This document shows, piece after piece, positions 17,524 to 26,344 of a stretch of DNA of 64,000 nucleotides. How positions within the stretch are numbered: the stretch's first letter is position 1; each line of letters opens with the position of its first letter. The translations under genes were made by a program, and so were the position numbers. Below the pieces are notes generated by a model. That model worked only from the letters and a program-made list of their open reading frames with translations. It did not search any database and had not been told where the DNA came from. This DNA comes from Membranihabitans marinus (GTDB lineage Bacteria; Bacteroidota; Bacteroidia; Chitinophagales; Saprospiraceae), in contig NZ_JAHVHU010000011.1 in assembly GCF_019802045.1 (NCBI RefSeq), positions 145,131 through 209,130 on the forward strand. The letters are read 5' to 3'.

Positions 17524-19587
17524 ATGAGAATCAACTTCATTTTCTTAATTCTACTTCTGGCCGCTTCTTCATGGGCTCAGGATATTACCTGGTCGTCGAA
17601 CCGACCACAGAACACATTGATCGAAGACTGCGGGCAGGGGGAGTTTATTCTGACCAATGAAGGAAGTACCGCCGCCGATTTATCCATTTCGTTGGACGGA
17701 AACTATGATGATGATGATTTATCAACCGATGTCTTGCCCAATGTAACCATCCAACCCGGAGAAGCTTATTCTTTTGTAATCGAGGCTGTGAAGGATGATC
17801 AAATCGAATCGGACGAATACGTCACGATCACGATCACGTCTGGAAATGCTATCCTTCATGAGGAAACTCTTAGCCTGGAGGACGAATTGTTCCTCGAAGC
17901 TTCGGCGATGCAGGATTTTTCCGCTTGCCCCGGAGACGAACTTGTTCTCACGGCATCCAGCAACGGAAATGTCACTTGGATGCCCGGTAATGTAGTAAGT
18001 GATACGCTGCTTTTTTCTTTTCAGGACAACACGGAAATGACGGTGACCGCCAATCAGGGAAGTTGCATGGAGTCAGCTAACTTCACGATCGAATCTGAAG
18101 TCAACGTTCAGATAAACACAGCGGACACTTTGTATCTTTGCGAAGAAGATGCACCGGAAATAGTCACGGCCACGTTAACGAATACCAACACGGTCCAATG
18201 GGCTTCACAAGGCTTTCAGTTTGCCCAGGGTGCCGGAAATACCATCGAAATTAATCCGGTGTCGTCTGGCTGGCTCTATGCGACCGTCTCAGCCGGCAGT
18301 TGTGTGGTCACGGACACGGTATATGTCCAGGTAGACAGTCTTCCTGAAATAACATTCGACACCATTCCAAATAAAGATCCATATTGTCCCGGTGAGATCG
18401 TAACGATTTACGGAATGAAACTGCAACAAGACCGTTATCCCGACGTGACCTATGCGTGGTCTCCAGAAACGGGCGTAATTTCTGATGTCAAAAAAGCAAA
18501 TCTCACAGTGACGACCACTGACACCATTACTTTTGTGCGGACCACCACCAACAATGCATGCATAAGTCATGACAGCGTCACCTTAAATGTTGACAACCCA
18601 CCTATTCAGCTCAACTTCACAGATACTTTAATATGCCCTAATCAAACCGTAGAAATCGAGCTTCTCAACCCAGAACGCTTCGAATCCTATGAATGGGGCC
18701 CCGAAGAAAAAGTAAGTTGCACAGAATGCGTTAAAACAAAAGCCACCGTCCAAGAATCTTCGACAATCACACTCAACCTTAAAACCGAGCATTGCCCCAC
18801 CAGCGCAAGCGTCAACATCAATGTAAAACCGCCAAACCCCATCACCATCCAGGGAGATGGACCAGTATGTCCAGGCGAAGACATTCAGTTGACGGCTGTA
18901 GAAAGCGAACAATATGAATCATTCAGCTGGGCCGGTTCCGTAGATTTTTCATGTACCGACTGCCCCAATCCGACGATCAAATCCGATGAAATCAATTCAG
19001 CTACATTGACAGCGGTTGACGCCAATGGCTGTCTGGGCACCGGGAATTTTGTTTATTCGATCCACCAGGTACCCGCCGTTTCTATCGGCATCGAACCTTT
19101 GGAGGTTGCACAGGGTGAAACCATCACGGCTAGTTTGCTAACGGATGAATCTGAAGAGTTTACGGACATTGTATGGGAAGTCAACGGAGACATCACCGAC
19201 GAAACGACGATGAAAGCAAATTTGATTATGGCTTCTGAAGAAAACATGATTACTGTCACTGCACGAACAGAAGACGGTTGTCCGGTCATGGCCACCATCA
19301 CGGTCAATGCTACCCCGCCATCTTATACCATTCCGAATGCTTTTACGCCCAATGCCCAATCCAATAACATCTTTCGGGTCATCACCAAAGGCAACATCAC
19401 TGTGAACCGCATGCGCATTTTCTCCCGTTGGAGTCAGTTGATCTATACGGATGAGAGCGGCGAAGGATGGGATGGAACGCAAAACGGCAAAAAAATGCCT
19501 TCGGACACCTATGTGTACATGATCGAATTGACATTGCCCGACGGTCAGAAAATCGAAGAAACAAGTGAGGTGACGCTTATCAATTAA
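17524..19587 (+). CDS. Large secreted protein with gliding-type (type B) C-terminal sorting domain
   Basis: A 687-residue exported protein: signal peptide 1-19 (ending SSWAQ), repeated Ig-like/PKD-like beta domains with paired cysteines (for example SCTECVK and SCTDCPNP, each in a SYEWGPEE- or SFSWAGSV-type unit), and a C-terminal domain of about 85 residues opening IPNAFTPNAQSNNIFRV and ending IEETSEVTLIN. The latter is the gliding-motility-associated type IX sorting signal. The protein is likely anchored at or released from the surface; adhesion is plausible. It is rich in Asp, Glu and Thr. It has no coupled neighbour; PorP/SprF at 8619-9683 is the nearest related component. Confidence 0.88.
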   Translation: MRINFIFLILLLAASSWAQDITWSSNRPQNTLIEDCGQGEFILTNEGSTAADLSISLDGNYDDDDLSTDVLPNVTIQPGEAYSFVIEAVKDDQIESDEYVTITITSGNAILHEETLSLEDELFLEASAMQDFSACPGDELVLTASSNGNVTWMPGNVVSDTLLFSFQDNTEMTVTANQGSCMESANFTIESEVNVQINTADTLYLCEEDAPEIVTATLTNTNTVQWASQGFQFAQGAGNTIEINPVSSGWLYATVSAGSCVVTDTVYVQVDSLPEITFDTIPNKDPYCPGEIVTIYGMKLQQDRYPDVTYAWSPETGVISDVKKANLTVTTTDTITFVRTTTNNACISHDSVTLNVDNPPIQLNFTDTLICPNQTVEIELLNPERFESYEWGPEEKVSCTECVKTKATVQESSTITLNLKTEHCPTSASVNINVKPPNPITIQGDGPVCPGEDIQLTAVESEQYESFSWAGSVDFSCTDCPNPTIKSDEINSATLTAVDANGCLGTGNFVYSIHQVPAVSIGIEPLEVAQGETITASLLTDESEEFTDIVWEVNGDITDETTMKANLIMASEENMITVTARTEDGCPVMATITVNATPPSYTIPNAFTPNAQSNNIFRVITKGNITVNRMRIFSRWSQLIYTDESGEGWDGTQNGKKMPSDTYVYMIELTLPDGQKIEETSEVTLIN

Positions 19588-19785
19588 TTCCGTGTTTTAT
19601 TTTTGTTAACAGGAGCGATCTATGAACCTGGTCATCGATGTGATACGGATTTTTATTATCTGAATCCAACTCCGTTTTTCACGTTATTTAACATTTTATT
19701 TTCGGTCAAAGTCGTAACGAATGTGCGTCCAATTCGTTCTTAATATGAACGTAACCACTAACTCATTTTTATATCATTTATCCCA

Positions 19786-19962
19786 ATGCAAAAAACCAAA
19801 CAAATATCAGTACTGAATGCCAAAGAAAAAGAAGTTCTAGTTGGTCTGCCCAAGACAATTTCCCGTACTCTTAAGAAACAACTGGAGTTGCTTACAGAGC
19901 CGTTTTCAGGCTCCAATGGTCTAAATGCCAAAATCAAGCGGGTATTTAGCAAGCCTCAATGA
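19786..19962 (+). CDS. Possible 58-residue basic protein
   Basis: A short frame from ATG 19786 to TGA 19960-19962. The product is Lys-rich, with a possible amphipathic helix (ISRTLKKQLELLTEPF). No family or promoter is recognised. A 7-base inverted repeat (AACGAAT/ATTCGTT, 19716-19738) lies 48 bases upstream. It may be real or chance. Confidence 0.3.
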   Translation: MQKTKQISVLNAKEKEVLVGLPKTISRTLKKQLELLTEPFSGSNGLNAKIKRVFSKPQ

Positions 19963-20064
19963 AAATTGATTTTTCCTCGATCATTCTATGTTTTTGAGCC
20001 GTAATCTTTTACTCCATGCTGAGTTTAAAGGTCCGATGAGCCCCCTTTTCATATGGAATTCGAG

Positions 20065-20120
20065 CACCCCGGGTTCGAACCCTGATTTCTGATGAAGGAA
20101 CCGAAACATCCCTGTTTCGG
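20065..20120. other. tRNA T-arm-like palindrome and adjacent perfect hairpin
   Basis: At 20071-20082 there is GGGTTCGAACCC, a 12-base perfect palindrome that matches the T-loop of a tRNA, but no D-arm, anticodon arm or acceptor partner can be folded upstream. At 20101-20120 an 8-base perfect stem CCGAAACA/TGTTTCGG with a 4-base loop follows. A degenerated tRNA end or old attachment site is possible; so is coincidence. Confidence 0.3.
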
Positions 20121-20213
20121 GCGGGTAAGCATTCATTGCACTTTAAAATCTATAATCTTATAGCTGCCGGAATAGTATTCTATTTCAAGGAGTTAGTCAT
20201 AGAAGCGAATAAA

Positions 20214-20469
20214 GTCTCATCTCGGTAAAGCCGAGCTGAGACAGAAAGTTCAGTATGACTGAGCAAAATATCGCCAAGGGCAAGACCGAATGTGGTCAAT
20301 CCACATTCCCCGCCTTGGCTGTGGGAGGGCTCTGTCCCGAGGATAATGTATGAATCAAAAGTCAAACGTCACCCAAAATTGGGCTATGCAATATGCCCAA
20401 TTTTGGAATTTAAGCAATTGATAAACTGCGTGTTATGCATCATAATAGTTTGACGTGGTGAATAAAGCG
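20214..20469 (-). repeat. Hairpin-rich interspersed repeat, copy A
   Basis: About 256 bases, reverse orientation, closely similar (about 85-90% by eye) to copy C at 33671-33920, and to the first 116 bases of that element at 30791-30906 (copy B). It contains a perfect 12-base stem (CCAAAATTGGGC, 20373-20384, with 20395-20406) and, at its other end, a 12-base stem with one mismatch (20214-20225 with 20231-20242). A 61-codon frame without ATG is open through it but shows mostly amino-acid-changing differences from copy C, so it is not called a gene. Confidence 0.85.
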
Positions 20470-20722
20470 AGATCAGGCTCTTGACAATGAAGAGCTGAAA
20501 AAAAAGAATTTTGTTCATAGATTGTGTGTAGTATTAATGAGTTCGTCCACCAGTGCTCTGAAGTGTCCACTCCCATGGAATAACCGATCAATTCTCACGC
20601 AATAAATGGAAAGACCTGGCCGTGCAGACACGGATTCTCAAAAGGCAAAAATCTTCACCCCAGTGAAACCTATACCTTTATTGAACCCAATTAACACGGA
20701 CAGGTCAACCTGACAGGGTTTT

Positions 20723-21340
20723 TTATATCACCGGTGCGACACCTTCACGGATAATCTCAGGCGTTTCATCGGTACAATCAATAACGCTGGACAAATGTGT
20801 TTCCTGGATTCCTCCATCGACAATTACATCGACCAGTTTTCCAAACCGTTCTTGAATTTCTTCCGGATCAGAATAATATACCTCCGGTCCCTCATCAGTT
20901 TCTACTTTCAATGAAGTACTTGCCAGGTAGTTGTCCAGCCCAGATATAATATCCAGGGCAATCGGATTCTCAGGTATTCTGAAACCGATGGTTTTTCGTC
21001 GGCTTTGCACCACTTTGGGAACCTTACTATTCGCTCTTAGAATAAAAGTATATGGTCCAGGCACATTCCTTTTCATCAGCTTAAAAACATCATTGGGTAT
21101 CGGCATGGTCAATTTGGACAAAACACTAATATCCGGACTCATAATGGTCATAAAATGCTGATTTCGCTGTGTTCCTTTGATTCTGTGGATGCGTTTAAGC
21201 CCTTCTTTATTGTTGGCAAGGCAGGCTAAAGCATACACTGAATCGGTTGGATAGATCATAATTCCCCCATCGTTGAGGATATCAATCACTTTTTGAATCT
21301 TACTCCCCTGAGGGTTCTCGGCGTTAATTTTTAATACCAT
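20723..21340 (-). CDS. YrdC/YciO/Sua5-family protein (threonylcarbamoyl-AMP synthase fold)
   Basis: A 205-residue single YrdC domain. The nucleotide-binding features are visible: GGIMIYPTDSVYALAC near 29-44, RIHRIKGTQRNQHF near 50-63, PGPYTFIL near 94-101, and a KTIGFRIPE block. Members make threonylcarbamoyl-AMP for the t6A37 modification of ANN-decoding tRNAs. The KGTQRNQHFM form with His rather than KRP is closer to the YciO/L-threonylcarbamoyladenylate synthase group, so it may be a paralogue of a second Sua5. It lies 12 bases after the chelatase-like gene on the same strand, hence probably cotranscribed. Confidence 0.85.
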   Translation of the reverse strand: MVLKINAENPQGSKIQKVIDILNDGGIMIYPTDSVYALACLANNKEGLKRIHRIKGTQRNQHFMTIMSPDISVLSKLTMPIPNDVFKLMKRNVPGPYTFILRANSKVPKVVQSRRKTIGFRIPENPIALDIISGLDNYLASTSLKVETDEGPEVYYSDPEEIQERFGKLVDVIVDGGIQETHLSSVIDCTDETPEIIREGVAPVI

Positions 21341-21352
21341 TTTTTATTACAT

Positions 21353-22840
21353 TTATTCATCTAAATCGTCAAGCATATTCGCAAGAAGGTCATTGAAATT
21401 CATATGACCATCCCACACTTCTTTGTTTAAAACATTGTATTCAGACAAGGCATGGAGTATAAACTCCTTCCAAAAAATACGATCTTGTGGTTGATCAATA
21501 TAATCAAACACGATCTCGTCCAAATAAGGAACCTCGTTCAAAGCTCGTTCAAAATCTTTATCGTTCACATCATTCTCGAGCTCCACGATGTGCCCGGTCG
21601 AAAACCATGCCCGTAATTCCACAAAATGCGGATCACCGTCAAAGGCTTCAGCCGGATCTGGTACATAGGTTTTAAATTCTTCTTTTATAGCCTCACCGAT
21701 CAAATCGACAGCGACTTGATAAGGTCCTTCCTGTTCCCCTTCATAAACCAGCTCAATTTTCCCGGTGATGGCGGGAATCATGGCGTATACATCTGCCAGA
21801 CGAACGGTGCTGGACGTTTCATTGTTCTTGAACATCCGTCTTTCTACGGCGCTGATAATATTTTCATAACCGGAGATGGGCATGCGAGCGGAAACTCCAC
21901 TGTTTTCATCAACCATATCAGAATCTCGGGCGATAAACCCGACTCGTTCAATCAGATTGAATATGGTTTCCGGTACCTTTATTTCAGGTCGGTTTTCATT
22001 GAGCCGGGCTTCTTGTTTTGTGATTTTTTTGGCATCTTCAATATCACGGGGATAGTGGGTCAAAATCTGACTTCCAATCCGATCTTTTAATGGGGTCACG
22101 ATACTTCCACGATTTGTGTAATCCTCCGGGTTAGCGGTGAATAAAAATTGAATATCGAGAGGCAACCGCATCTTAAATCCCCGAATCTGAACATCTCCTT
22201 CCTGAAGAATATTGAAAAGTCCAACTTGGATCCGGGGTTGTAAATCTGGCAGCTCGTTAATCACAAAGATAGAACGATGAGCTCTTGGAAGCAGTCCGAA
22301 ATGAATAACCCGTTCATCCGAATAAGGCAGTTTTAGCGTAGCAGCCTTGATGGGATCAATATCTCCGATCAGATCCGCAACGGTCACATCCGGCGTAGCC
22401 AGTTTTTCTACAAATCGCGCAGACCGATGAACCCATTCCACTGGGGTGTCATCACCCTTTTCAGCGATCAGGTCTTTGGAAAACCGGCTGATAGGATCCA
22501 GGGGATCATCATTGATTTCACTTCCGGCTACGACGGGCATGTATTCATCCAATAAAGCAGTCATCTGTCGTGCGATTCGTGTTTTGGCTTGGCCTCGCAG
22601 ACCGAGTAGCAATATGTTGTGTTTTGCTAACAATGCTCGCTCGACATCTGGAATTACCGTGGTATCATACCCCACGACGCCTTCAAAAACCGACTCGCCG
22701 TTTTTGATTTTATGGATCAGGTTTTCTCTTATTTCTTGTTTAATACTCCGGGGTTGATAGCCTGACTTCTTTAGCGCTCCCAGAGTAGTGATCTCATTCT
22801 TTGACTTCAAATCCATCTTATTTCCATTATTTCCTGTCAT
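21353..22840 (-). CDS. Magnesium-chelatase subunit I-like AAA+ ATPase
   Basis: About 495 residues from the ATG at 22838-22840 (a longer reading from an earlier ATG at 22900 is less likely). The AAA+ domain has a variant P-loop GLRGQAKT in LLLGLRGQAKTRIARQM, a Walker B-like FVINELPDL, and sensor I in FTANPEDYTNRGSIVTPL. This is the ChlI/BchI-like or MoxR-like class that remodels partner proteins, usually with a von Willebrand factor A protein. No VWA gene is adjacent. No tetrapyrrole gene is near, so a true chelatase role is unlikely. A YrdC gene follows 12 bases downstream. Confidence 0.85.
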   Translation of the reverse strand: MTGNNGNKMDLKSKNEITTLGALKKSGYQPRSIKQEIRENLIHKIKNGESVFEGVVGYDTTVIPDVERALLAKHNILLLGLRGQAKTRIARQMTALLDEYMPVVAGSEINDDPLDPISRFSKDLIAEKGDDTPVEWVHRSARFVEKLATPDVTVADLIGDIDPIKAATLKLPYSDERVIHFGLLPRAHRSIFVINELPDLQPRIQVGLFNILQEGDVQIRGFKMRLPLDIQFLFTANPEDYTNRGSIVTPLKDRIGSQILTHYPRDIEDAKKITKQEARLNENRPEIKVPETIFNLIERVGFIARDSDMVDENSGVSARMPISGYENIISAVERRMFKNNETSSTVRLADVYAMIPAITGKIELVYEGEQEGPYQVAVDLIGEAIKEEFKTYVPDPAEAFDGDPHFVELRAWFSTGHIVELENDVNDKDFERALNEVPYLDEIVFDYIDQPQDRIFWKEFILHALSEYNVLNKEVWDGHMNFNDLLANMLDDLDE

Positions 22841-23040
22841 TAAATTCAACTTCTTATAAGAAGGAACCAAATAAATATCACATTGTTGTATGACAATCAC
22901 GAATTCCCAGCCATATATTTTTGAAAAAATTTTATGGTTTCAGATTGAGCACTTTATAGCGGACGAAATTGAATGGATGCGCTGAAATTATTTTGAATTT
23001 ATCGTAATTTGGACTTTTAATATACGGAGGAATACCATCC

Positions 23041-23934
23041 ATGATCAAAAGTTACACCATCCACATTCTCAATCACAACTTCATTCCGGATCGTCTTATA
23101 TCCAGGCTGATAGAACAAATTCTACCCCGAAATGAAAATATTAAATTGAAGTTTTGGGACGATGGATCGGATGAAAAATATCAACCACTACTTCATGAGA
23201 TGGCCCAGAAATACGACTTCCCTTTCATTAATTGGGAATTAAGGCAGACCAATGTCGGTCGGGCAGCGATGCGACAAAAAATTCTGGATCACGACTCGAA
23301 AGGATGGATGCTATCGATCGACTCGGATATGGTTCCCAATTCTGATTTTATCAACCAAATGATTTCGTCTTTGCATAGTAGGAAGATCATTTATACCGGA
23401 ATTCATTACTATCAACATGATGTACCAGCAGATAACCTGCTATTGCATTGGAACTATGGTAGACGAAGAGAAGTTCCCGCACAGTACAAAGCTCCTTATG
23501 TCCATTTCTCGACCGGGATATTTGCCTTGCATTCCGTCCTGGCTAAAACGCTAAAATTTGATTCTTCTATCCGGTCCTATGGTCATGAGGACACGCTTTT
23601 TGGATTATTGATTCAAGAAAAAGGATTTTCGGTACAGCGTACGGGTATGAAAGCGGTACATGGTGGCTTAAGCTCAAACGAAGATTTTATTAAAAAACAA
23701 TTGACGGCCGTCCGGAATTTACAAAAGGTAATCGTGCAATACCCCCAATACCGAAGTCAATTAGTCCGTTGGGCTCAGCGGATTGATAAGCTACCGGTAG
23801 CAACTAAATGGCTACCCAATGCAAAGTTAAAGCGCTGGTGTATCAGAAAGTTACTTCAATATCCGGATCGATTGGCCTTACTGGATGTACTTAAATTGAA
23901 TGAACTTTTGAGTGTAATTTCAGATAATGAATGA
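23041..23934 (+). CDS. Family 2 glycosyltransferase
   Basis: A 297-residue GT-A glycosyltransferase. The nucleotide-sugar part includes FWDDGSDEKYQPLL, then a NVGRAAMRQKIL block and the metal-binding DSD in MLSIDSDMVPNSDF; SYGHEDTLFG supplies the acidic catalytic region (ED) of family 2 enzymes. No membrane segment or signal, so cytoplasmic. Upstream there is an SD-like GGAGG at 23026-23030, unusual for this phylum. Acceptor and donor are unknown. The next genes are convergent. Confidence 0.82.
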   Translation: MIKSYTIHILNHNFIPDRLISRLIEQILPRNENIKLKFWDDGSDEKYQPLLHEMAQKYDFPFINWELRQTNVGRAAMRQKILDHDSKGWMLSIDSDMVPNSDFINQMISSLHSRKIIYTGIHYYQHDVPADNLLLHWNYGRRREVPAQYKAPYVHFSTGIFALHSVLAKTLKFDSSIRSYGHEDTLFGLLIQEKGFSVQRTGMKAVHGGLSSNEDFIKKQLTAVRNLQKVIVQYPQYRSQLVRWAQRIDKLPVATKWLPNAKLKRWCIRKLLQYPDRLALLDVLKLNELLSVISDNE

Positions 23935-24044
23935 GGCTCTTCATATTTCTACTCCTATCGGCTCCCCGATAAAAGGTTTCTTCTTCACAAATCCGATTAA
24001 CAGGGCTTCCACTGATCATAGCGCACCGATCCATGTTTTGTACA

Positions 24045-24257
24045 TCATGTCTCGAACGAAAGTACTTTCACATATTGACCCCACATCTGCAGTCCACTCA
24101 TACTGCCTACCGTTTCTGCTTCTATTTCTACTTGACGTCCTTCGTTTTTAAGCTGTTCTGGCATGTTGACCGGTATATATTTTTCTCCATCTTCTGATTC
24201 AATCCCCCAAAATCCGGTCTCCAATGTGATGTATCTAACTATTCCCCTGATTCTCAT
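24045..24257 (-). CDS. Small conserved protein with possible beta-barrel fold
   Basis: A 70-residue protein with the pattern TGFWGIESEDGEKYIPVNMP and, near the end, LQMWGQYVKVL. By memory this matches a family of small uncharacterised bacterial proteins of the form lEGGfWGI..DdGekY.PiNLP....mWGt.V.Il, likely an OB-like barrel. It overlaps the end of the S24 regulator by 23 bases, so it is translationally coupled to it and is probably under the same autoregulation. Function unknown. Confidence 0.7.
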   Translation of the reverse strand: MRIRGIVRYITLETGFWGIESEDGEKYIPVNMPEQLKNEGRQVEIEAETVGSMSGLQMWGQYVKVLSFET

Positions 24258-25098
24258 AGGTCATGTGATTTTCTCTGTTTTGGTGCTTTTCTTTTTCCAG
24301 CAATATTTTCAGCATTTCATGCTGCTTCTGAAATGCCGTTTGCATGGTTTCCATTTGGTTTTGGAGGGCAGTATTTTGATCCTTTCTGGAATGATCAAAG
24401 GTCGTAATCCGATTTTTCACGTACCATACTTCACGAATATCATTCACATTTAGCCGGTAGGGTTTAAACTCTTTGTTATCTGAAATCAATAACAAATGCC
24501 GGTGACGGTGAAGATTGTTAACTACTCTTTTAACCACGACATTGCCTCTTGATACGATCACATATACATGGTGGTCACGAATGTTGGTGATCCAGTCTTG
24601 GGGTTCAATAAACCGGCAAACCACTTTATCACCAGGTTCCAGATAAGGGATCATGGAATCGCCTGAAATATCAAAGGAACGAAATGTGCCATACTGAAAG
24701 TCATACCCGGGCAACCGATATGACGGCAGTTCACTGACAAAATCAGGATCCATCACTTCGGCGGCATATCCTGCCATGGCCGGAACGGGAACGTGCAGAA
24801 TTTTCTCCTCATTATTGTCATCTGTGACTACGGTCAACAACCGAAAATGCTCTTCCTGTTCGGACCGCATAAACATCTTTCCTTCTCCCAAATAAAGGAA
24901 AGTTGGATTGATGCGGAATACTTCGACGGCAGACCGCAAGGGTTCCATAGGAATGTCCCGTTCGCCTTTCAAGACCTTATTGAGATTCTGAGGAAGGTAA
25001 TTGATCTCCAATGCAAATTGTCGACTTGACCGTACCTTCCCTGATTCTTTGAGAAAATCATGGCACTGGATAAATCGTTTGGTTACATCGCTTATCAT
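24235..25098 (-). CDS. CI/LexA-like transcriptional regulator with S24 peptidase-fold domain
   Basis: About 287 residues from the ATG at 25096-25098; a longer reading would start with TTG at 25134 inside a palindrome and is unlikely. The N-terminal 65 residues look like an HTH (FALEINYLPQNLNKVLKGERDIP). The middle is an S24/LexA-like domain: the Ser of SGDSMIPYLEPGDKV and the Lys of VVVKRVV are in the positions of the autoproteolysis dyad. An Ala-Gly pair lies in PAMAGYAAEV, the likely self-cleavage linker. The tail (about 240-287) is a Gln/Lys/His-rich coiled coil, unusual for this family. It may control a damage- or phage-type response; only the coupled 70-residue gene is obviously under it. 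Confidence 0.82.
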   Translation of the reverse strand: MISDVTKRFIQCHDFLKESGKVRSSRQFALEINYLPQNLNKVLKGERDIPMEPLRSAVEVFRINPTFLYLGEGKMFMRSEQEEHFRLLTVVTDDNNEEKILHVPVPAMAGYAAEVMDPDFVSELPSYRLPGYDFQYGTFRSFDISGDSMIPYLEPGDKVVCRFIEPQDWITNIRDHHVYVIVSRGNVVVKRVVNNLHRHRHLLLISDNKEFKPYRLNVNDIREVWYVKNRITTFDHSRKDQNTALQNQMETMQTAFQKQHEMLKILLEKEKHQNRENHMTYENQGNS

Positions 25099-25111
25099 GT
25101 TGCTGGGCAGG

Positions 25112-25134
25112 TTGTTCTTGCAATTTAAGAACAA
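25112..25134. promoter_or_regulatory. Perfect inverted repeat, likely operator of the S24 regulator
   Basis: TTGTTCTT, 7-base spacer, AAGAACAA: a perfect 8-base dyad 14 to 36 bases before the regulator ATG, next to an A/T-rich stretch suited to a promoter. Position and symmetry fit autoregulation by a dimeric CI-like repressor. No second copy was noticed in the window. Confidence 0.6.
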
Positions 25135-25171
25135 TTATAATATATAATAACCTGAAATGCAAATAAATTCA

Positions 25172-25924
25172 TCAGAACGATCCTGCAATGGCCAGAAAGT
25201 CTTCTGCTTTAAGTGAGGCGCCGCCAATCAATCCACCATCGACATTGGATTGTGAAAATAATTCTTTTGCATTGCCTGGTTTACAACTTCCTCCATACAA
25301 AACCGGAATTTGTTCGGCAAACTGATTATCAAAATTTTGCGCAATAACTTCACGTATAAAGCCATGCATTTCATTCGCTTGATCTGCGGTAGCTGTCTTT
25401 CCTGTGCCTATTGCCCAGACGGGTTCATAAGCCAGGATGACATCTTTCCCTTCCTTGGCTGAAAATTTACATATCGTTTCTTCCAGTTGATTCTGTACCA
25501 CTTTAAAGTGATCACCAACTTCACGCTGATCCAGCTTTTCGCCTATGCAAAGAATCACCTTCAACCCCTCTGAAAAAGCAGCCCTCATTTTCTGAAAAAC
25601 TGTGGCATTATCCTCCTGGAAATAACTTCGTCGTTCTGAGTGCCCCAGTATGGTATACGTCGCGCCCGTACTTCGGATCATCGCAGGTGCTACTGCGCCA
25701 GTATATGCGCCAGACTCCTTCAGATAACAATCTTGTGAACTCAGTAAAATCCCTTCCTGTCCATCAATGACATTGTTCACCATTGATAGATGCGTATAAG
25801 GCGGAGCGACAATTAACGTGACATCTTCAGGTTTTTCCTGATCCACAATGGCTTCTATCAATCGGCGCCCTTCCTCCAGGGTCGTATTCATTTTCCAGTT
25901 TCCGGCAACTATTTTTTTACGCAT
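25172..25924 (-). CDS. tpiA: Triosephosphate isomerase
   Basis: A 250-residue TIM barrel that interconverts dihydroxyacetone phosphate and glyceraldehyde 3-phosphate. It shows GNWKMN (near residues 7-12, substrate Lys), the electrophilic His in LGHSERR, the catalytic Glu in AYEPVWAIGTG, and the phosphate-binding LYGGSCKPGN and GGLIGGASL loops. Length is normal. It has its own promoter (25972-25979) and is separated by 73 bases from the regulator gene downstream. Confidence 0.97.
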   Translation of the reverse strand: MRKKIVAGNWKMNTTLEEGRRLIEAIVDQEKPEDVTLIVAPPYTHLSMVNNVIDGQEGILLSSQDCYLKESGAYTGAVAPAMIRSTGATYTILGHSERRSYFQEDNATVFQKMRAAFSEGLKVILCIGEKLDQREVGDHFKVVQNQLEETICKFSAKEGKDVILAYEPVWAIGTGKTATADQANEMHGFIREVIAQNFDNQFAEQIPVLYGGSCKPGNAKELFSQSNVDGGLIGGASLKAEDFLAIAGSF

Positions 25925-25971
25925 AATTTGATTTGTTAGATGTTAGGTAGTAGACTTACCAAGATTTGGAG

Positions 25972-25979
25972 CAAAGATA
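25972..25979 (-). promoter_or_regulatory. Bacteroidota -7 element TATCTTTG for tpiA
   Basis: On the minus strand, exact TAnnTTTG, 47 bases before the tpiA start. The -33 TTG is not evident. Confidence 0.55.
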
Positions 25980-26299
25980 TAAAATTCAGATTGGAAATCT
26001 GATTTAGTGATCTGACATTTCAATCGCTGCATTCGCAACAGACCGGTGTAAATGCATGAATAAGTGAATCACTGAGGGAATGAAAGTATATAGTTTTATG
26101 GGTTACAGCAGGTTTTATACGGGGTGTCCATTCATTAATACCCATCGATAATCGACTATCGGCGAATCCATCGCCCATTCAGGGCTCAAATTTCCTCGCT
26201 AACCTTATCCGATGGGCTGCACCCATCGCTATTATAACATCGACCCTTCAGGTCTTTCATCCAGCACAAAGTGGATCGCAGTGTGCCATCCCATAACAG
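25980..26299. other. Intergenic region with short hairpins
   Basis: No coding frame is convincing. It holds GATGGG-CTGCA-CCCATC (26211-26227) and a GCCC...GGGC element around 26173-26184, of the kind scattered between genes in this phylum. Adjacent to the 15-base repeats after glnN. Confidence 0.4.
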
Positions 26300-26340
26300 C
26301 ACAGCGTCCCAAAGCGTAGCGACCCAAAGCGCAGCGTCCC
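26300..26340 (-). repeat. Degenerate 15-base tandem repeat just downstream of glnN
   Basis: On the minus strand: units GGGACGCTGCGCTTT, GGGTCGCTACGCTTT and GGGACGCTGTGCTGT, starting a few bases after the glnN stop. Same unit as at 9991-10036. Confidence 0.65.
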
Positions 26341-26344
26341 TGCC

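Noticed and set aside
19963..20213. Possible tRNA gene around the GGTTCGAACCC palindrome
   Set aside because: No acceptor, D-arm or anticodon arm can be folded; only a T-arm-like motif is present.
20180..20365. 61-codon minus-strand frame inside repeat copy A
   Set aside because: Starts with TTG, has no ATG, and compared with copy C most codon differences change the amino acid, so no protein-level constraint is seen.
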